DNA of 64,000 nucleotides from Selenomonas sp. (GCF_024699275.1 NZ_JAILPX010000063.1:6157-70156); one strand, 5' to 3'. Positions 43,651 through 52,047 are shown, counted from the stretch's first letter. Program-made: numbers and translations. The notes: generated from the sequence alone by a model not told the origin.

Positions 43651-44193
43651 ATGGAAAGGCTAAAAGAGCTGGTGGCGTTCTTGAAAAAGAAACCTCTGTA
43701 TCTGGCAGGGCTTATTGTGGCGTTATTGGTGGGGGGGAATCTTGTCATGGTTACGGCGGAGAAATTTCCCCATCTGGCCTGTTCGCCCTGCCATGTGATG
43801 GCACCCTATGTGGATGCCTATGACCAAAGTGAATTGTTGTCACATGCCCATGCTCAGTCTGGAGTGAATTGTATTGATTGTCATGAGAATGGAATCGAGG
43901 ATAAGGTTCAGGAAACGGTCTGGTATGTAACGGATGATTTTGATGATCCGCCCCGGAAGAGAGCATTTCCCAATGAGATGTGTACGAAATGTCATACGGA
44001 TCTCGACCAGATTGTAGCGAAAACCGATTTTGGTGAAGCTAATCCGCATAATTCCCATTTAGGGGATTTGGTTTGCTCCGATTGTCACAAGATGCATAAT
44101 CAATCTCATGCAAAATGTGCGGATTGCCATGATTTTGAATTCTTGAAAAAACTACCTGCGGATTGGGATAAAGAAGCAAAAAAGACAAAATGA
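43651..44193 (+). CDS. Membrane-anchored five-haem cytochrome c (NapC/NrfH-like)
   Basis: A 180-aa protein: one N-terminal membrane helix (about 16-34), then five CXXCH haem sites: CSPCH 44-48 (followed by VM), CIDCH 74-78, CTKCH 111-115, CSDCH 142-146 and CADCH 156-160. NapC/NrfH quinol dehydrogenases have four sites in a similar length, so the fifth is unusual. It would carry electrons from menaquinol to the extracytoplasmic flavin reductase encoded divergently. TTG 43645 is in frame, but the G-rich Shine-Dalgarno fits ATG 43651. Confidence 0.9.
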   Translation: MERLKELVAFLKKKPLYLAGLIVALLVGGNLVMVTAEKFPHLACSPCHVMAPYVDAYDQSELLSHAHAQSGVNCIDCHENGIEDKVQETVWYVTDDFDDPPRKRAFPNEMCTKCHTDLDQIVAKTDFGEANPHNSHLGDLVCSDCHKMHNQSHAKCADCHDFEFLKKLPADWDKEAKKTK

Positions 44194-44244
44194 ATTCAGG
44201 GGATTTGTCCAGGCAGGATAATATTGTCTTAAAGGATAAGAGGG

Positions 44245-44283
44245 AAAAGTTCCGTTGTTGTTATGCAGCAGCGGAACTTTTTT
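44245..44283 (+). terminator. Terminator after the cytochrome gene
   Basis: AAAAGTTCCG (44245-44254) and CGGAACTTTT (44272-44281), with extra pairing inside, followed by T. Confidence 0.85.
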
Positions 44284-44293
44284 ACAATCAATC

Positions 44294-44377
44294 ATGTATT
44301 TTATTACATGATGTTGACAAGGAAAGAAAATAAGTGTATGATAACATCATGTTAAAACAATATGTAAATAAATACAC
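44294..44377 (+). promoter_or_regulatory. padC promoter with two PadR operators
   Basis: ATGTATTTTATTACAT (44294-44309) differs from the 40318 operator at one of 16 bases. Four bases on begins TTGACA (44314-44319), a 17-base spacer and TATGAT (44337-44342). A second, weaker site, ATGTAAATAAATACAC (44362-44377), lies downstream of the start point. Operators on both sides of a promoter fit tight PadR repression. Confidence 0.75.
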
Positions 44378-44399
44378 GTTTACAAGGAGGAGCTGTCAT

Positions 44400-44930
44400 A
44401 TGGAATTTAAGGAATTGGATGATTTTTTGGGAACGCATTTTATCTATACCTATGACAATGGTTGGGAATATGAATGGTATGCCAAGAATGATCATACGGT
44501 GGATTATCGCATTCATGGCGGTATGGTGGCTGGACGCTGGGTAAAGGACCAGGAAGCGAATATCGTCAAGCTGACGGATGGTGTATTCAAGGTAACCTGG
44601 ACTGAGCCTACGGGAACGGATGTGGCTTTGGACTTTATGCCCAATGAAAACATCATGCATGGTACGATTTTCTTTCCCAAATGGGTGCAGGACCATCCCT
44701 CCATTACCGTTTGCTTTCAGAATGAACATCTCGATTTGATGCGGGAGTCCCGGGAAAAATACGAAACTTATCCGAAATATCTGGTTCCGGAATTTGCCAA
44801 GATTACCTATATGAAAAAAGCTGGACAGAATAACGAAGAAGTTATCGCTGAAGCACCCTATGTGGGGATGACGGATGATATCCGGGCTGGTAAATATTTC
44901 GACAGTGACTATAAACGCCGGAAAGCATAA
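44400..44930 (+). CDS. padC: Phenolic acid decarboxylase
   Basis: A 176-aa beta-barrel decarboxylase that converts hydroxycinnamates (p-coumarate, ferulate, caffeate) to vinylphenols without a cofactor. The family pattern is clear: [33 protein letters not shown] (Arg and Glu-region active site), [26 protein letters not shown] and [13 protein letters not shown]. The cytoplasmic enzyme detoxifies phenolic acids. An upstream in-frame start at 44334 overlaps the promoter; ATG 44400 follows AAGGAGG. Confidence 0.95.
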   Translation: MEFKELDDFLGTHFIYTYDNGWEYEWYAKNDHTVDYRIHGGMVAGRWVKDQEANIVKLTDGVFKVTWTEPTGTDVALDFMPNENIMHGTIFFPKWVQDHPSITVCFQNEHLDLMRESREKYETYPKYLVPEFAKITYMKKAGQNNEEVIAEAPYVGMTDDIRAGKYFDSDYKRRKA

Positions 44931-44946
44931 GGAAATCAGTACAGTC

Positions 44947-45002
44947 AAAAAGAGCCTGTTGGTTAAACGACACTAAGGTACGTTTTAGCCAGCAGGCTTT
45001 TT
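44947..45002. terminator. Terminator between padC and the LysR gene
   Basis: AGCCTGTTGGTTAAACG pairs with CGTTTTAGCCAGCAGGCT through G-U pairs and a bulge, with A-runs and T-runs outside, between convergent genes. Confidence 0.8.
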
Positions 45003-45008
45003 GTCAGG

Positions 45009-45914
45009 TCATGCATTTTCATTAGCAGTATTCAGGGAAATCAACTCCTGACCGATTTGCTGATATTTGTGTGTGTAGATGCTGTCTTTTTCCCAGATGA
45101 AATTAAAATCATGCTCCATGGAGAAATCCTTTAAGGGGATTTCCTTTAACAGACCATTTTCTAGTTCTTCCTGTACAGCCAGGCGGTACAGAAAGCTGAT
45201 GCCGCAGTCTTGCAACAACAGACCGATGATGGTGTGCATATTTTCGATTAGGGAAGTGTGGGCAAAGTTTTGAATGTCCAGTCCCTTTACGGCAAGATTG
45301 CGTTCCAATATTTCCCGGGTACCGGAGCCCTTTTCCCGTAAGAGCAGACGTTCATCGAGCAGGTCATGGAAGTCTTGGGGGATTCCCCTGTTGAATTTAT
45401 GCTGGGCAGAACAAACTCCAATATAGGCTTCCGTACTGTATCGCAGGCAGGCATAGTCCTTTTCCGGGATATAACCTTCTACTAAAGCCAGTTGGATTCT
45501 GCCGGCGGTTAACTGGGAAAGCAAATCCTGCGTATTGCCAAAGCGCAGCTCGACATTGATTTCCGGGTGCAGTTTGAGAAAGGCTGCCAAAGGGGCTACA
45601 ATGGCATATTCGCCTACGGTCATGGTAACGCCTAAGGACAGGGTATGGAGGTTAGAGTGGCTTTGCTGCAGTTCCTGGTTTAGGGCAACCTCGTCATTTT
45701 CCAACGTCTTGCAGCGCTCATAAAGGATCTTTCCAGCCGGTGTCAATTCCAATTTCTTGTTGGCGTAGTGGAAGACTTTTACGTGATAAAAATCTTCTAA
45801 GAAACGGATATGTTGGGAAACAGCTGGCTGGGTGATATTTAATAGCCGGGCAGCCTGGGTATAATTCAGGGTCTGGCAGACACAAAGAAAAGTTTTTACG
45901 CGAAAATCCAGCAT
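45009..45914 (-). CDS. LysR-family regulator (divergent from yeiH)
   Basis: A 301-aa LysR protein: N-terminal HTH (LNYTQAARLLNITQPAVSQH) and a periplasmic-binding-type effector domain (GVTMTVGEYAIVAPL, LVEGYIPEKDYACLRY, LREKGSGTREILERN). The GSGTRE loop occurs in CysL/CbbR-like members. It is divergent from yeiH, the classical arrangement in which the regulator controls that exporter in response to a sulfur or C1 metabolite. Confidence 0.88.
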   Translation of the reverse strand: MLDFRVKTFLCVCQTLNYTQAARLLNITQPAVSQHIRFLEDFYHVKVFHYANKKLELTPAGKILYERCKTLENDEVALNQELQQSHSNLHTLSLGVTMTVGEYAIVAPLAAFLKLHPEINVELRFGNTQDLLSQLTAGRIQLALVEGYIPEKDYACLRYSTEAYIGVCSAQHKFNRGIPQDFHDLLDERLLLREKGSGTREILERNLAVKGLDIQNFAHTSLIENMHTIIGLLLQDCGISFLYRLAVQEELENGLLKEIPLKDFSMEHDFNFIWEKDSIYTHKYQQIGQELISLNTANENA

Positions 45915-45943
45915 GGGGATATCCTTTCCTCGATATGATTTAT

Positions 45944-45962
45944 CAATAATAATTTATTATTG
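45944..45962. promoter_or_regulatory. Palindrome between LysR and yeiH
   Basis: CAATAATAA-T-TTATTATTG is a perfect inverted repeat in the divergent 139-base region and a natural candidate for the LysR binding site. Confidence 0.4.
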
Positions 45963-46053
45963 GTATATTATAATACATAATTTTACATTTTAGTCAATCC
46001 CCAGTATAATGCATAACGTCAGCAGAACTAAAGAGGATATGGAGGAGTGCTTT

Positions 46054-47091
46054 ATGACTTTTGCGCGAAATAATTTTTATGGTATTTTTATCTGTTTCCT
46101 GATAGCGGTTCCTTCCTGGCTTTTGGGTCAGGCCTTTCCCATTGTGGGAGGAGCAGTCATTGCGATTTTGGCAGGTATGCTGATTACCACTTTGTGGAAG
46201 GATCATGGCGAGGCTGCTACGGGGATTAACTGGACGTCCAAGATTGTCCTGCAGACAGCGGTGGTATTGCTGGGCTTTGGCATGAATCTCAATGTCATCA
46301 TTCAGACGGGCGTATTTTCTTTGCCCATTATCATCAGTACCATTACCACATCCCTGGTGGTGGCTTGGGTATTGCATCGTATGCTGAATATCTCCCGGAA
46401 TACATCGGCATTGATTGGCATAGGCTCTTCCATTTGCGGCGGTTCGGCAATTGCAGCAGCGGCGCCAGTGGTTAAGGCCAATAGCAATGAAATTGCCCAG
46501 TCCATTTCGGTTATTTTTTTGTTCAATGCTATGGCCGCTTTACTCTTTCCCATCTTAGGTCATCTGATTGGTTTTGATACGACAGCGGGGGAGGCTTTTG
46601 GCATCTTTGCTGGTACGGCTATCAACGATACTTCCTCGGTAACAGCAGCAGCGGCTACTTGGGACAGCATGTGGGGGCTGGGAACCCAAACCCTGGATGA
46701 GGCTGTCACGGTTAAGCTGACCCGTGCTCTGGCCATTATTCCGGTAACGCTGTTGTTGGCAATCCTGGTGGCCAAGAAAGAAAAGTCTACGGGCAGTTCT
46801 ACGGAAACCTTTAGCTTCAAGCGGGCATTTCCCATGTTTATTCTTTATTTTGTTTTGGCAGCTGTGTTTACTACCCTTTGCATGAATTTCGGTATTCAAG
46901 CAGAAATGTTCCAGCCCCTTAAGGAACTTTCAAAATTCTTTATCGTTATGGCTATGGCGGCAATAGGCCTCAACAGTGATATGGTCAAGTTAATTCGCTC
47001 CGGTGGAAAACCTATCTTTTTAGGTGCTTGTTGCTGGGCTGGCATCACGATCATCAGCTTGTTGGTACAAGATATTCTGGGAATCTGGTAA
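46054..47091 (+). CDS. yeiH: YeiH-family putative exporter (UPF0324)
   Basis: A 345-aa membrane protein with about ten helices and the family motifs LLGFGMNLNVIIQTG, SSICGGSAIAAAAP and AGTAINDTSSVTAA. The family is associated with sulfate or sulfonate-related export, but the substrate is not firmly established. GGAGG lies before ATG 46054; an upstream start at 46009 lacks one. Confidence 0.88.
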   Translation: MTFARNNFYGIFICFLIAVPSWLLGQAFPIVGGAVIAILAGMLITTLWKDHGEAATGINWTSKIVLQTAVVLLGFGMNLNVIIQTGVFSLPIIISTITTSLVVAWVLHRMLNISRNTSALIGIGSSICGGSAIAAAAPVVKANSNEIAQSISVIFLFNAMAALLFPILGHLIGFDTTAGEAFGIFAGTAINDTSSVTAAAATWDSMWGLGTQTLDEAVTVKLTRALAIIPVTLLLAILVAKKEKSTGSSTETFSFKRAFPMFILYFVLAAVFTTLCMNFGIQAEMFQPLKELSKFFIVMAMAAIGLNSDMVKLIRSGGKPIFLGACCWAGITIISLLVQDILGIW

Positions 47092-47226
47092 AGAGAGAAA
47101 TATATCTAAACGATCATGTGGGTTTTGGTATAATATAAGCTAATAATTTCCGAGGTAGACAAGCAGGGGGGAATTTTCAGTTTGTTGTGGAGTTCCTGCT
47201 AATGGCATTCCATTCATGCGTGGTAA

Positions 47227-47420
47227 TGGGCGAGCGGGGGAGTAATTTTCTGTTTCCCGCTAAAACGTCCCCCTCGGAAAATAGAACTGTCCAGTTACCT
47301 GCGCCGGGCAGGCCAACGGCGCGTCTTTCAGCGTACTGACTTAGTATCTGCCTGCCGGGGCCGGCCTTCACTGCGTTCAGGCAGACGCTCCGAACAGAAA
47401 ATCACTCCCCCGCTCACCCA
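47227..47420 (-). ncRNA. 194-bp element bounded by 28-bp inverted arms (candidate structured RNA or MITE)
   Basis: The arms 47227-47254 and 47393-47420 match as inverted repeats at 26 of 28 positions. Both mismatches become G-U pairs only if the minus strand is transcribed, which hints at a minus-strand RNA. The interior is GC-rich and holds further short inverted segments (CCGGGCAGGC against GCCTGCCGG). ORFs overlapping it look spurious. It lies in the 615-base gap between yeiH and the histidine kinase gene. Confidence 0.4.
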
Positions 47421-47497
47421 AAAGCAACAACCTATACAATTACCACCTCCGCTCCAACTGAGTTGTGAAAAAAAAGAAAGCGCGCAGTAACAGAGAC

Positions 47498-47590
47498 AAA
47501 CTGCAATTTGCAAAAAGTGTGTGGATAATTTTACAGAGCCCCTCATCCGTTAGACCAATCAATCTAACGGATGAGGGGCTCTGCATTTTT
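47498..47590. repeat. Repeat copy A: conserved head plus 21-bp hairpin
   Basis: The head at 47498-47531 (AAACTGCAATTTGC, AAAAAGTG, then GGATAATTT) recurs at 61227. It is followed by a 21-bp perfect hairpin (47534-47554 with 47563-47583) and a T-run. It sits between convergent genes and is probably also a terminator. Confidence 0.6.
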
Positions 47591-47706
47591 TTATCAGCGG
47601 AATATATGCCGATGTAAAGGGCTATTTCATAGTCCCTGTTTGTCGACTTGTCGTGTTATTTTTAGCATGACAGCCTTTTAAGAAATAGTGGCTTTACCCT
47701 GGGGAC

Positions 47707-49242
47707 TTATTCGCTGGTTCTGGAAGAGATGGTGAATTTGCTCCCCTTGTCTAACTGACTTTCGCAGGTAAGCTGCAGGCCGTGCCGCTGGGCGATTTCC
47801 TGGGCAATGGCCAGGCCCAGTCCAGTCCCCTGCTGGTTGGAAGCCTCCCGGTTGCTGCGGAACCTGTTGAAGATATGGGGGAGTTCTGCCGGTGATATAC
47901 CGCACCCATGGTCTTCTACGGTAAGCTGCCAGCCCTGTTGGTTGACCTGTTGGCGGATGATAATCGGACTATTTTCCGGAGAGAATTTTATAGCATTATC
48001 CAGCAGGATAATCAGTAATTGGCGTAGACGTCCATAGTCTCCCTGCATCAGCAAAGGGGGATGGATGTTGGATTCAATTTCAATCTGCTTTCTTTCGGCA
48101 ATGATTTGCATCTGCCGGATGGCATCCTGGAAAACTTCGGCAGCATCCAGTTTTTCCATCTGCAGGACAAAGCCGGGATTCTGCAAACGAGTGAGTTCCA
48201 GTAAATCCCCAACCAGGCGCTCCAAAGTGCTGAGGCTGGACATGGCTTGTTGTTGGCAGTTCTTTTTTTGTTCTGGGGTGGAGGTTAAATCATGCCAGAG
48301 CAGTTCAAGGGTTCCCCGCAAAATGGTCAAGGGCGTGCGTAGTTCGTGGGAAATGGCAGCCAGGAAATCCTGTCGTTCCGTACGGGAGTGTTCCAGTTCG
48401 GCTCCCAGGGCATCCAGATTGGCTGCCAGCTGGCCAATTTCGTCCTGTTGGGCAATGCCGGTACGGGCAGTCAGATCCCCCTGGGCGAAGGCCCGGGCGG
48501 TCTGTTGCATTTTCAGCAAAGGCTGGCTGAAGTGCCGGGCAAGTATCCAGGCCAGCCCTGCGGTCAGTACCAGAGCCAGCAGCAGGGAAATAACCAAAAT
48601 CCGAATACCCTGTCGCTGATTATCTTCCATATTCTTTAGGGAATGGTGCAGCAGTATGGCACCCGTTATCCGGCCATCCTGGTAAATCGGTGCAGCGGCC
48701 GTAATGGATGGTGTTTCCAGTAGTGGAGAAAAAGCCTGGCTGCGGCTATTTTTCCCTTGAAGCACAGCGGCAATGAGTTCTTCGGCAGCGGGTGGCAGAT
48801 CCGTCAGGATGTCTTCGTTTTGGGTCCCATAGGAACGAATCATATGACTATCGGCTGATACCAGCCAGACTTCACCATCACCTAATTCATTCAACTGATT
48901 GAAAAAGGTGGTTTGCCTGCTGTCGGGATCATGGTATTGCCTGCGGCACCAGCCCTGGTTCATCATGCGATGGTGACCGCGCCGCATACCGGGGCGGCAA
49001 ATCTTCTGTCCATTGGTTTGACCTGCAGGGGGATTATCTTCTTCTTGGAGTAATTGCGCTGCTTCCTCCATAGCAGGGATGGCGGCTGCCAGTGCAATAG
49101 CGCGTTTTTGCATTTCTTCCTGGTGTACGTCCTGGCTATGCCGGACAAAGAGAAAGGAAAAAACGCTGCCCATCAACAGAGAAAAGATCAATAGTACTGC
49201 AGAAAAATAGAACAGGAGTTTTTTGAATAGGGAATGCTTCAT
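47707..49242 (-). CDS. Sensor histidine kinase with Cys/His/Met-rich sensor loop
   Basis: A 511-aa membrane kinase: first helix (about 8-31), extracytoplasmic domain (32-210), second helix, HAMP (about 235-290), dimerisation H-box SHELRTPLTILRG and ATPase motifs DNAIKFSP, HGCGISP and GTGLGLAIA. The sensor domain contains ICRPGMRRGHHRMMNQGWC and a following His, an unusual cluster that could bind a metal or sense oxidation. Start overlaps the response regulator stop by four bases. Probable target: the divergent small secreted protein gene. Confidence 0.88.
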   Translation of the reverse strand: MKHSLFKKLLFYFSAVLLIFSLLMGSVFSFLFVRHSQDVHQEEMQKRAIALAAAIPAMEEAAQLLQEEDNPPAGQTNGQKICRPGMRRGHHRMMNQGWCRRQYHDPDSRQTTFFNQLNELGDGEVWLVSADSHMIRSYGTQNEDILTDLPPAAEELIAAVLQGKNSRSQAFSPLLETPSITAAAPIYQDGRITGAILLHHSLKNMEDNQRQGIRILVISLLLALVLTAGLAWILARHFSQPLLKMQQTARAFAQGDLTARTGIAQQDEIGQLAANLDALGAELEHSRTERQDFLAAISHELRTPLTILRGTLELLWHDLTSTPEQKKNCQQQAMSSLSTLERLVGDLLELTRLQNPGFVLQMEKLDAAEVFQDAIRQMQIIAERKQIEIESNIHPPLLMQGDYGRLRQLLIILLDNAIKFSPENSPIIIRQQVNQQGWQLTVEDHGCGISPAELPHIFNRFRSNREASNQQGTGLGLAIAQEIAQRHGLQLTCESQLDKGSKFTISSRTSE

Positions 49243-49931
49243 GTTCGTAGTTCCTCATTTTCCCAACGGTATCCACGCCCCCAGACGGTGGCAATATTGC
49301 TGTTTTTGTTTCCTGCTTTAGCCAGCTTGGCCCGCAGCCTTCGGATATGGGTGTCTACCGTACGGATATCACCGCTGTAATCGTATCCCCAAAGGGTATC
49401 CAATAGTTGTTCCCGGGAAAAAATCTGCTGCTGATGGGTAAGGAATAAATGCAGCAGATCGTATTCTTTATGCGTTAGGGAAAGAGGGCAGCCGGCTACA
49501 TCTACGACACCTTTTTTTTCGTGCAGGGTCAGATTGCCGCAGGCGATTTTCTCCTGGTCAGGTGCTTCCTGCTGCCAGCGGCGCAAAACGGCTTTGACCC
49601 GGGCCATGACTTCAGCGGTGGAAAACGGTTTGACGACATAGTCGTCAGCCCCCAGATCAAGCCCCATGATGCGGTCGTAATCATCGCCGCGAGCAGTGAT
49701 CATAATGATGGGGATTGCCGATTTCTGACGTATTTTACGGCATAAGGTGAACCCGTCCATCTTGGGCAGCATTACATCCAATAAAATCAGATCGATGCTG
49801 CCAGCAGTAAATTTCTGCCAGGCATCTTCACCATCCATAGCCACTGTCGTTTCATATCCGGCGGCAGTGGCTGCAATTTGCAGGATATCCAGGATGGCGC
49901 TATTATCATCGACAATTAAAAGTTGTGCCAT
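49239..49931 (-). CDS. OmpR-family response regulator
   Basis: A 230-aa two-domain regulator: receiver with phospho-acceptor Asp in LILLDVMLPKMDGF, Thr and Lys switch residues (ITARGDD, VVKPFSTAE), and a C-terminal winged helix (LTHKEYDLLHLFLTH, RTVDTHIRRLRAKL). First gene of the pair with the kinase. Direct repeats with OmpR-type 11-base spacing lie in the divergent promoter region at 50014. Confidence 0.92.
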   Translation of the reverse strand: MAQLLIVDDNSAILDILQIAATAAGYETTVAMDGEDAWQKFTAGSIDLILLDVMLPKMDGFTLCRKIRQKSAIPIIMITARGDDYDRIMGLDLGADDYVVKPFSTAEVMARVKAVLRRWQQEAPDQEKIACGNLTLHEKKGVVDVAGCPLSLTHKEYDLLHLFLTHQQQIFSREQLLDTLWGYDYSGDIRTVDTHIRRLRAKLAKAGNKNSNIATVWGRGYRWENEELRT

Positions 49932-50013
49932 GTTGATTCCTCCCTGAGCATTGATTGCTTACAGTTTAGCAGAAAACCATCCCGTCAGCAAAAAATAAAT
50001 TTTTTTTCAAAAT

Positions 50014-50045
50014 GTAACAATTTCGTCACAAATCTCTGTCATAAT
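50014..50045 (+). promoter_or_regulatory. Direct repeats (11-bp period) and -10 before the secreted protein gene
   Basis: GTAACAA (50014) and GTCACAA (50025) start 11 bases apart, the spacing of OmpR/PhoP-type binding sites. CATAAT (50040-50045) serves as a -10, so the repeats cover the -35 position, as for an activator. The adjacent response regulator is the obvious candidate. Confidence 0.5.
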
Positions 50046-50088
50046 AAGATTATCAACAGAGTGATTAGATGATTGGGAGGATATTATT

Positions 50089-50310
50089 ATGAAGAAAATT
50101 GTTGCTTTTTTTGCTGCCGGGTTGATTGTCGCAAGTGCTGTGCCGGTTCTGGCTGCAGATAGCGATACGGCAAATCGGGAATTTGGGCGTCCGGGTTATT
50201 GTTGGCAGGCATCAGATGATCAGGACAATGATGGCAATTATTACGGTGGCTGCCGTCGTTATCGGGGCCATGGCGGCTGTTATTGGGATAATAATCGAAA
50301 CGATCGGTAA
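50089..50310 (+). CDS. Small secreted Cys/Gly/Tyr-rich protein
   Basis: A 73-aa protein with a clear signal peptide (KKIVAFFAAGLIVASAV, cleavage after VLA near residue 22). The mature part of about 50 residues has three cysteines (GYCW, GGCRRY, GGCYW), many Gly, Tyr, Asp, Asn and Arg, and a His in GHGGC. It is divergent from the two-component system and probably its target. GGGAGG precedes ATG 50089. A role in the envelope, in metal binding or as a periplasmic stress sensor is possible; I do not recognise a family. Confidence 0.7.
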   Translation: MKKIVAFFAAGLIVASAVPVLAADSDTANREFGRPGYCWQASDDQDNDGNYYGGCRRYRGHGGCYWDNNRNDR

Positions 50311-50314
50311 AGCA

Positions 50315-50351
50315 AAAACGTGTTGGCATATCACATGTCAACACGTTTTTT
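50315..50351 (+). terminator. Terminator after the secreted protein gene
   Basis: AAAACGTGTTG (50315-50325) and CAACACGTTTT (50339-50349) form an 11-bp stem ending in a T-run, also usable by the convergent permease gene. Confidence 0.8.
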
Positions 50352-50372
50352 GTTATGGCTATATAATTTTAT

Positions 50373-51908
50373 TTAACCTACCAAGGTTTGGCCAAAGTAA
50401 ACGATGAGGCCCATGGCGATAACGAAGGGAACATACACCTTCGCGGCGAAGGCCAGCAGTTTGCCGTCTGCGCCAGCGGTTTTGATGGCAGCAACGGCGA
50501 TGGCAATGCTCTGAATGGAAATCATCTTGCCTGCACAGGCGCCGGTAGCGTTGGCAGCAGCAATCCAAGCCTGGGCTGCTGGTGTAGCACCAATTGCCTG
50601 GGCTGCCTCCGTTTGTAGCTTGCCGAAGAGTACGCAGCTGGAAGTAGCGGAACCGGTGATGAAGGTACCGATGGAACCGATAAAGGCTGCAATCAGCGGA
50701 TAAGCCGTGCCGGTAGCGGCAACGGCAGCTTCAGCGATTTCATGGGTCATACCAGCATAGCCCATGACCTTTGCTGTAGCGATAACGGAGATAATGGTGA
50801 GAATCGTGAAGCGCAGACCGACAATCGTATCTTTGAGTACCCCCAGCATTTCACCGAAGCCAGCACCTTGCTTGGAACCGCCGATAAAGGCAGCCAGGAA
50901 AATCAGGACGCCTGGTGTAGCCACCCAGGTAAAGGTGTAAGGCGCACCGCCTTCACCATCGTAGATGAGTACAGAAGTCTTGATGAGGTTCAACGGGTCA
51001 TGAATTGCGGGAATCAGCTTGGAAGTAGCCAACAGGAAGACGAAGATGAGAATGAAGGGCAGCCAAGCTGTAATGGCCTTGCCAACGGTCATCTTTTCAC
51101 CGTCATCTTCATGTGCAGGCATTGCGTATGCAGGATCATTGACGGGGAACATCTTAGCGCAGGCGATAATAGCGGCCATAGCACCGATGGATCCTGCGAC
51201 AACAGCCAGTTCCGGACCCATGGTAAGGGCCACAGCCAGCTCTGGAATAAGGAAACCAAGAGCGGCGCCCAGGCAAATCGTTACCATGCCTTTGAGGGCT
51301 TTGAGAGAACCGCCGGCAACCAAAGTCATGATGAAGGGGCAGAGAATGGTAAGGGGAGCCAGCTGCAGGCAGGTATAAGTAGCCAGAGTGGTGGCGTCAG
51401 TACCCGTAACATTGCCCAGGGTTACCAGAGGAATACCGATGGAGCCGTAAGCTGTCGGTACGGAGTTAGCTACCAGGCAGACGCTGGCAGCGAGAATGGG
51501 ATTTACTCCAATGCCTACCAGCATACTGGCAGGGATTGCAATGGCCGTACCAAAACCGGCCATACCTTCCATGAAACCACCAAAACCCCAGCCAATCAGA
51601 AGAATCAGCACACGGCGGTCATTGCTGACGGAGGTCAGCATTTTTTTGATGCCTTCCATGCCTTTTGTGTGTTCCGACAGGTTGTAGGTAAAAATCGCCG
51701 CGATGATTACAAGCAGGATAGGCCAGCAGGCCAGAGCCACACCTTCCAGAAATGCCTGGATGGCATGGACAGTAGTCATGTCGTAAAGGCCAATACCCAC
51801 CACTGCGGAGATGAGGAGGGCCAGCAGGCAGGCTTTATGGGGCTGCATGTGCAGGACACACAGCGCCACCGCCAGCCAGATGATTGGTGAAAGCGCAATC
51901 AGAAACAA
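50373..51908 (-). CDS. lldP: L-lactate permease (LldP family)
   Basis: A 511-aa transporter with about 12-13 membrane segments and the LctP motifs GWGFGGFMEGMAGFGTAIA, ANSVPTAYGSIGIP, and C-terminal SIGTFITGSATSSC and NATGACAGKMISIQS. It would take up lactate (or glycolate), a substrate that Selenomonas-like anaerobes ferment or use as electron donor. TTG 51908 is the start, with AAAGGA upstream. Single gene. Confidence 0.92.
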   Translation of the reverse strand: MFLIALSPIIWLAVALCVLHMQPHKACLLALLISAVVGIGLYDMTTVHAIQAFLEGVALACWPILLVIIAAIFTYNLSEHTKGMEGIKKMLTSVSNDRRVLILLIGWGFGGFMEGMAGFGTAIAIPASMLVGIGVNPILAASVCLVANSVPTAYGSIGIPLVTLGNVTGTDATTLATYTCLQLAPLTILCPFIMTLVAGGSLKALKGMVTICLGAALGFLIPELAVALTMGPELAVVAGSIGAMAAIIACAKMFPVNDPAYAMPAHEDDGEKMTVGKAITAWLPFILIFVFLLATSKLIPAIHDPLNLIKTSVLIYDGEGGAPYTFTWVATPGVLIFLAAFIGGSKQGAGFGEMLGVLKDTIVGLRFTILTIISVIATAKVMGYAGMTHEIAEAAVAATGTAYPLIAAFIGSIGTFITGSATSSCVLFGKLQTEAAQAIGATPAAQAWIAAANATGACAGKMISIQSIAIAVAAIKTAGADGKLLAFAAKVYVPFVIAMGLIVYFGQTLVG

Positions 51909-52047
51909 GAGATCAAGTCCTTTCCAAATTCGTAATATAAATCATGAAAATAATATGAATAAGATACTTAATTATATAAGCAGGTACTAAAGAATGTCAA
52001 TGATTGAATAAAAGGTTCTATCTTAGAAAAAGTGTGAAAAATAAAAA

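Noticed and set aside
47227..47420. CRISPR-like array
   Set aside because: There are only two inverted arms, not direct repeats with spacers, and no cas genes anywhere in the window.
47177..47546. Short minus-strand ORFs in the 47.1-47.7 kb gap
   Set aside because: They cross the inverted-repeat element, have no Shine-Dalgarno and no protein-like composition; the region is better explained as structured non-coding DNA.
50742..51890. 382-codon plus-strand open frame opposite lldP
   Set aside because: Product is low-complexity (rich in Gly, Asn, Gln, His), the mirror of membrane-helix codons; lldP on the other strand is certain.
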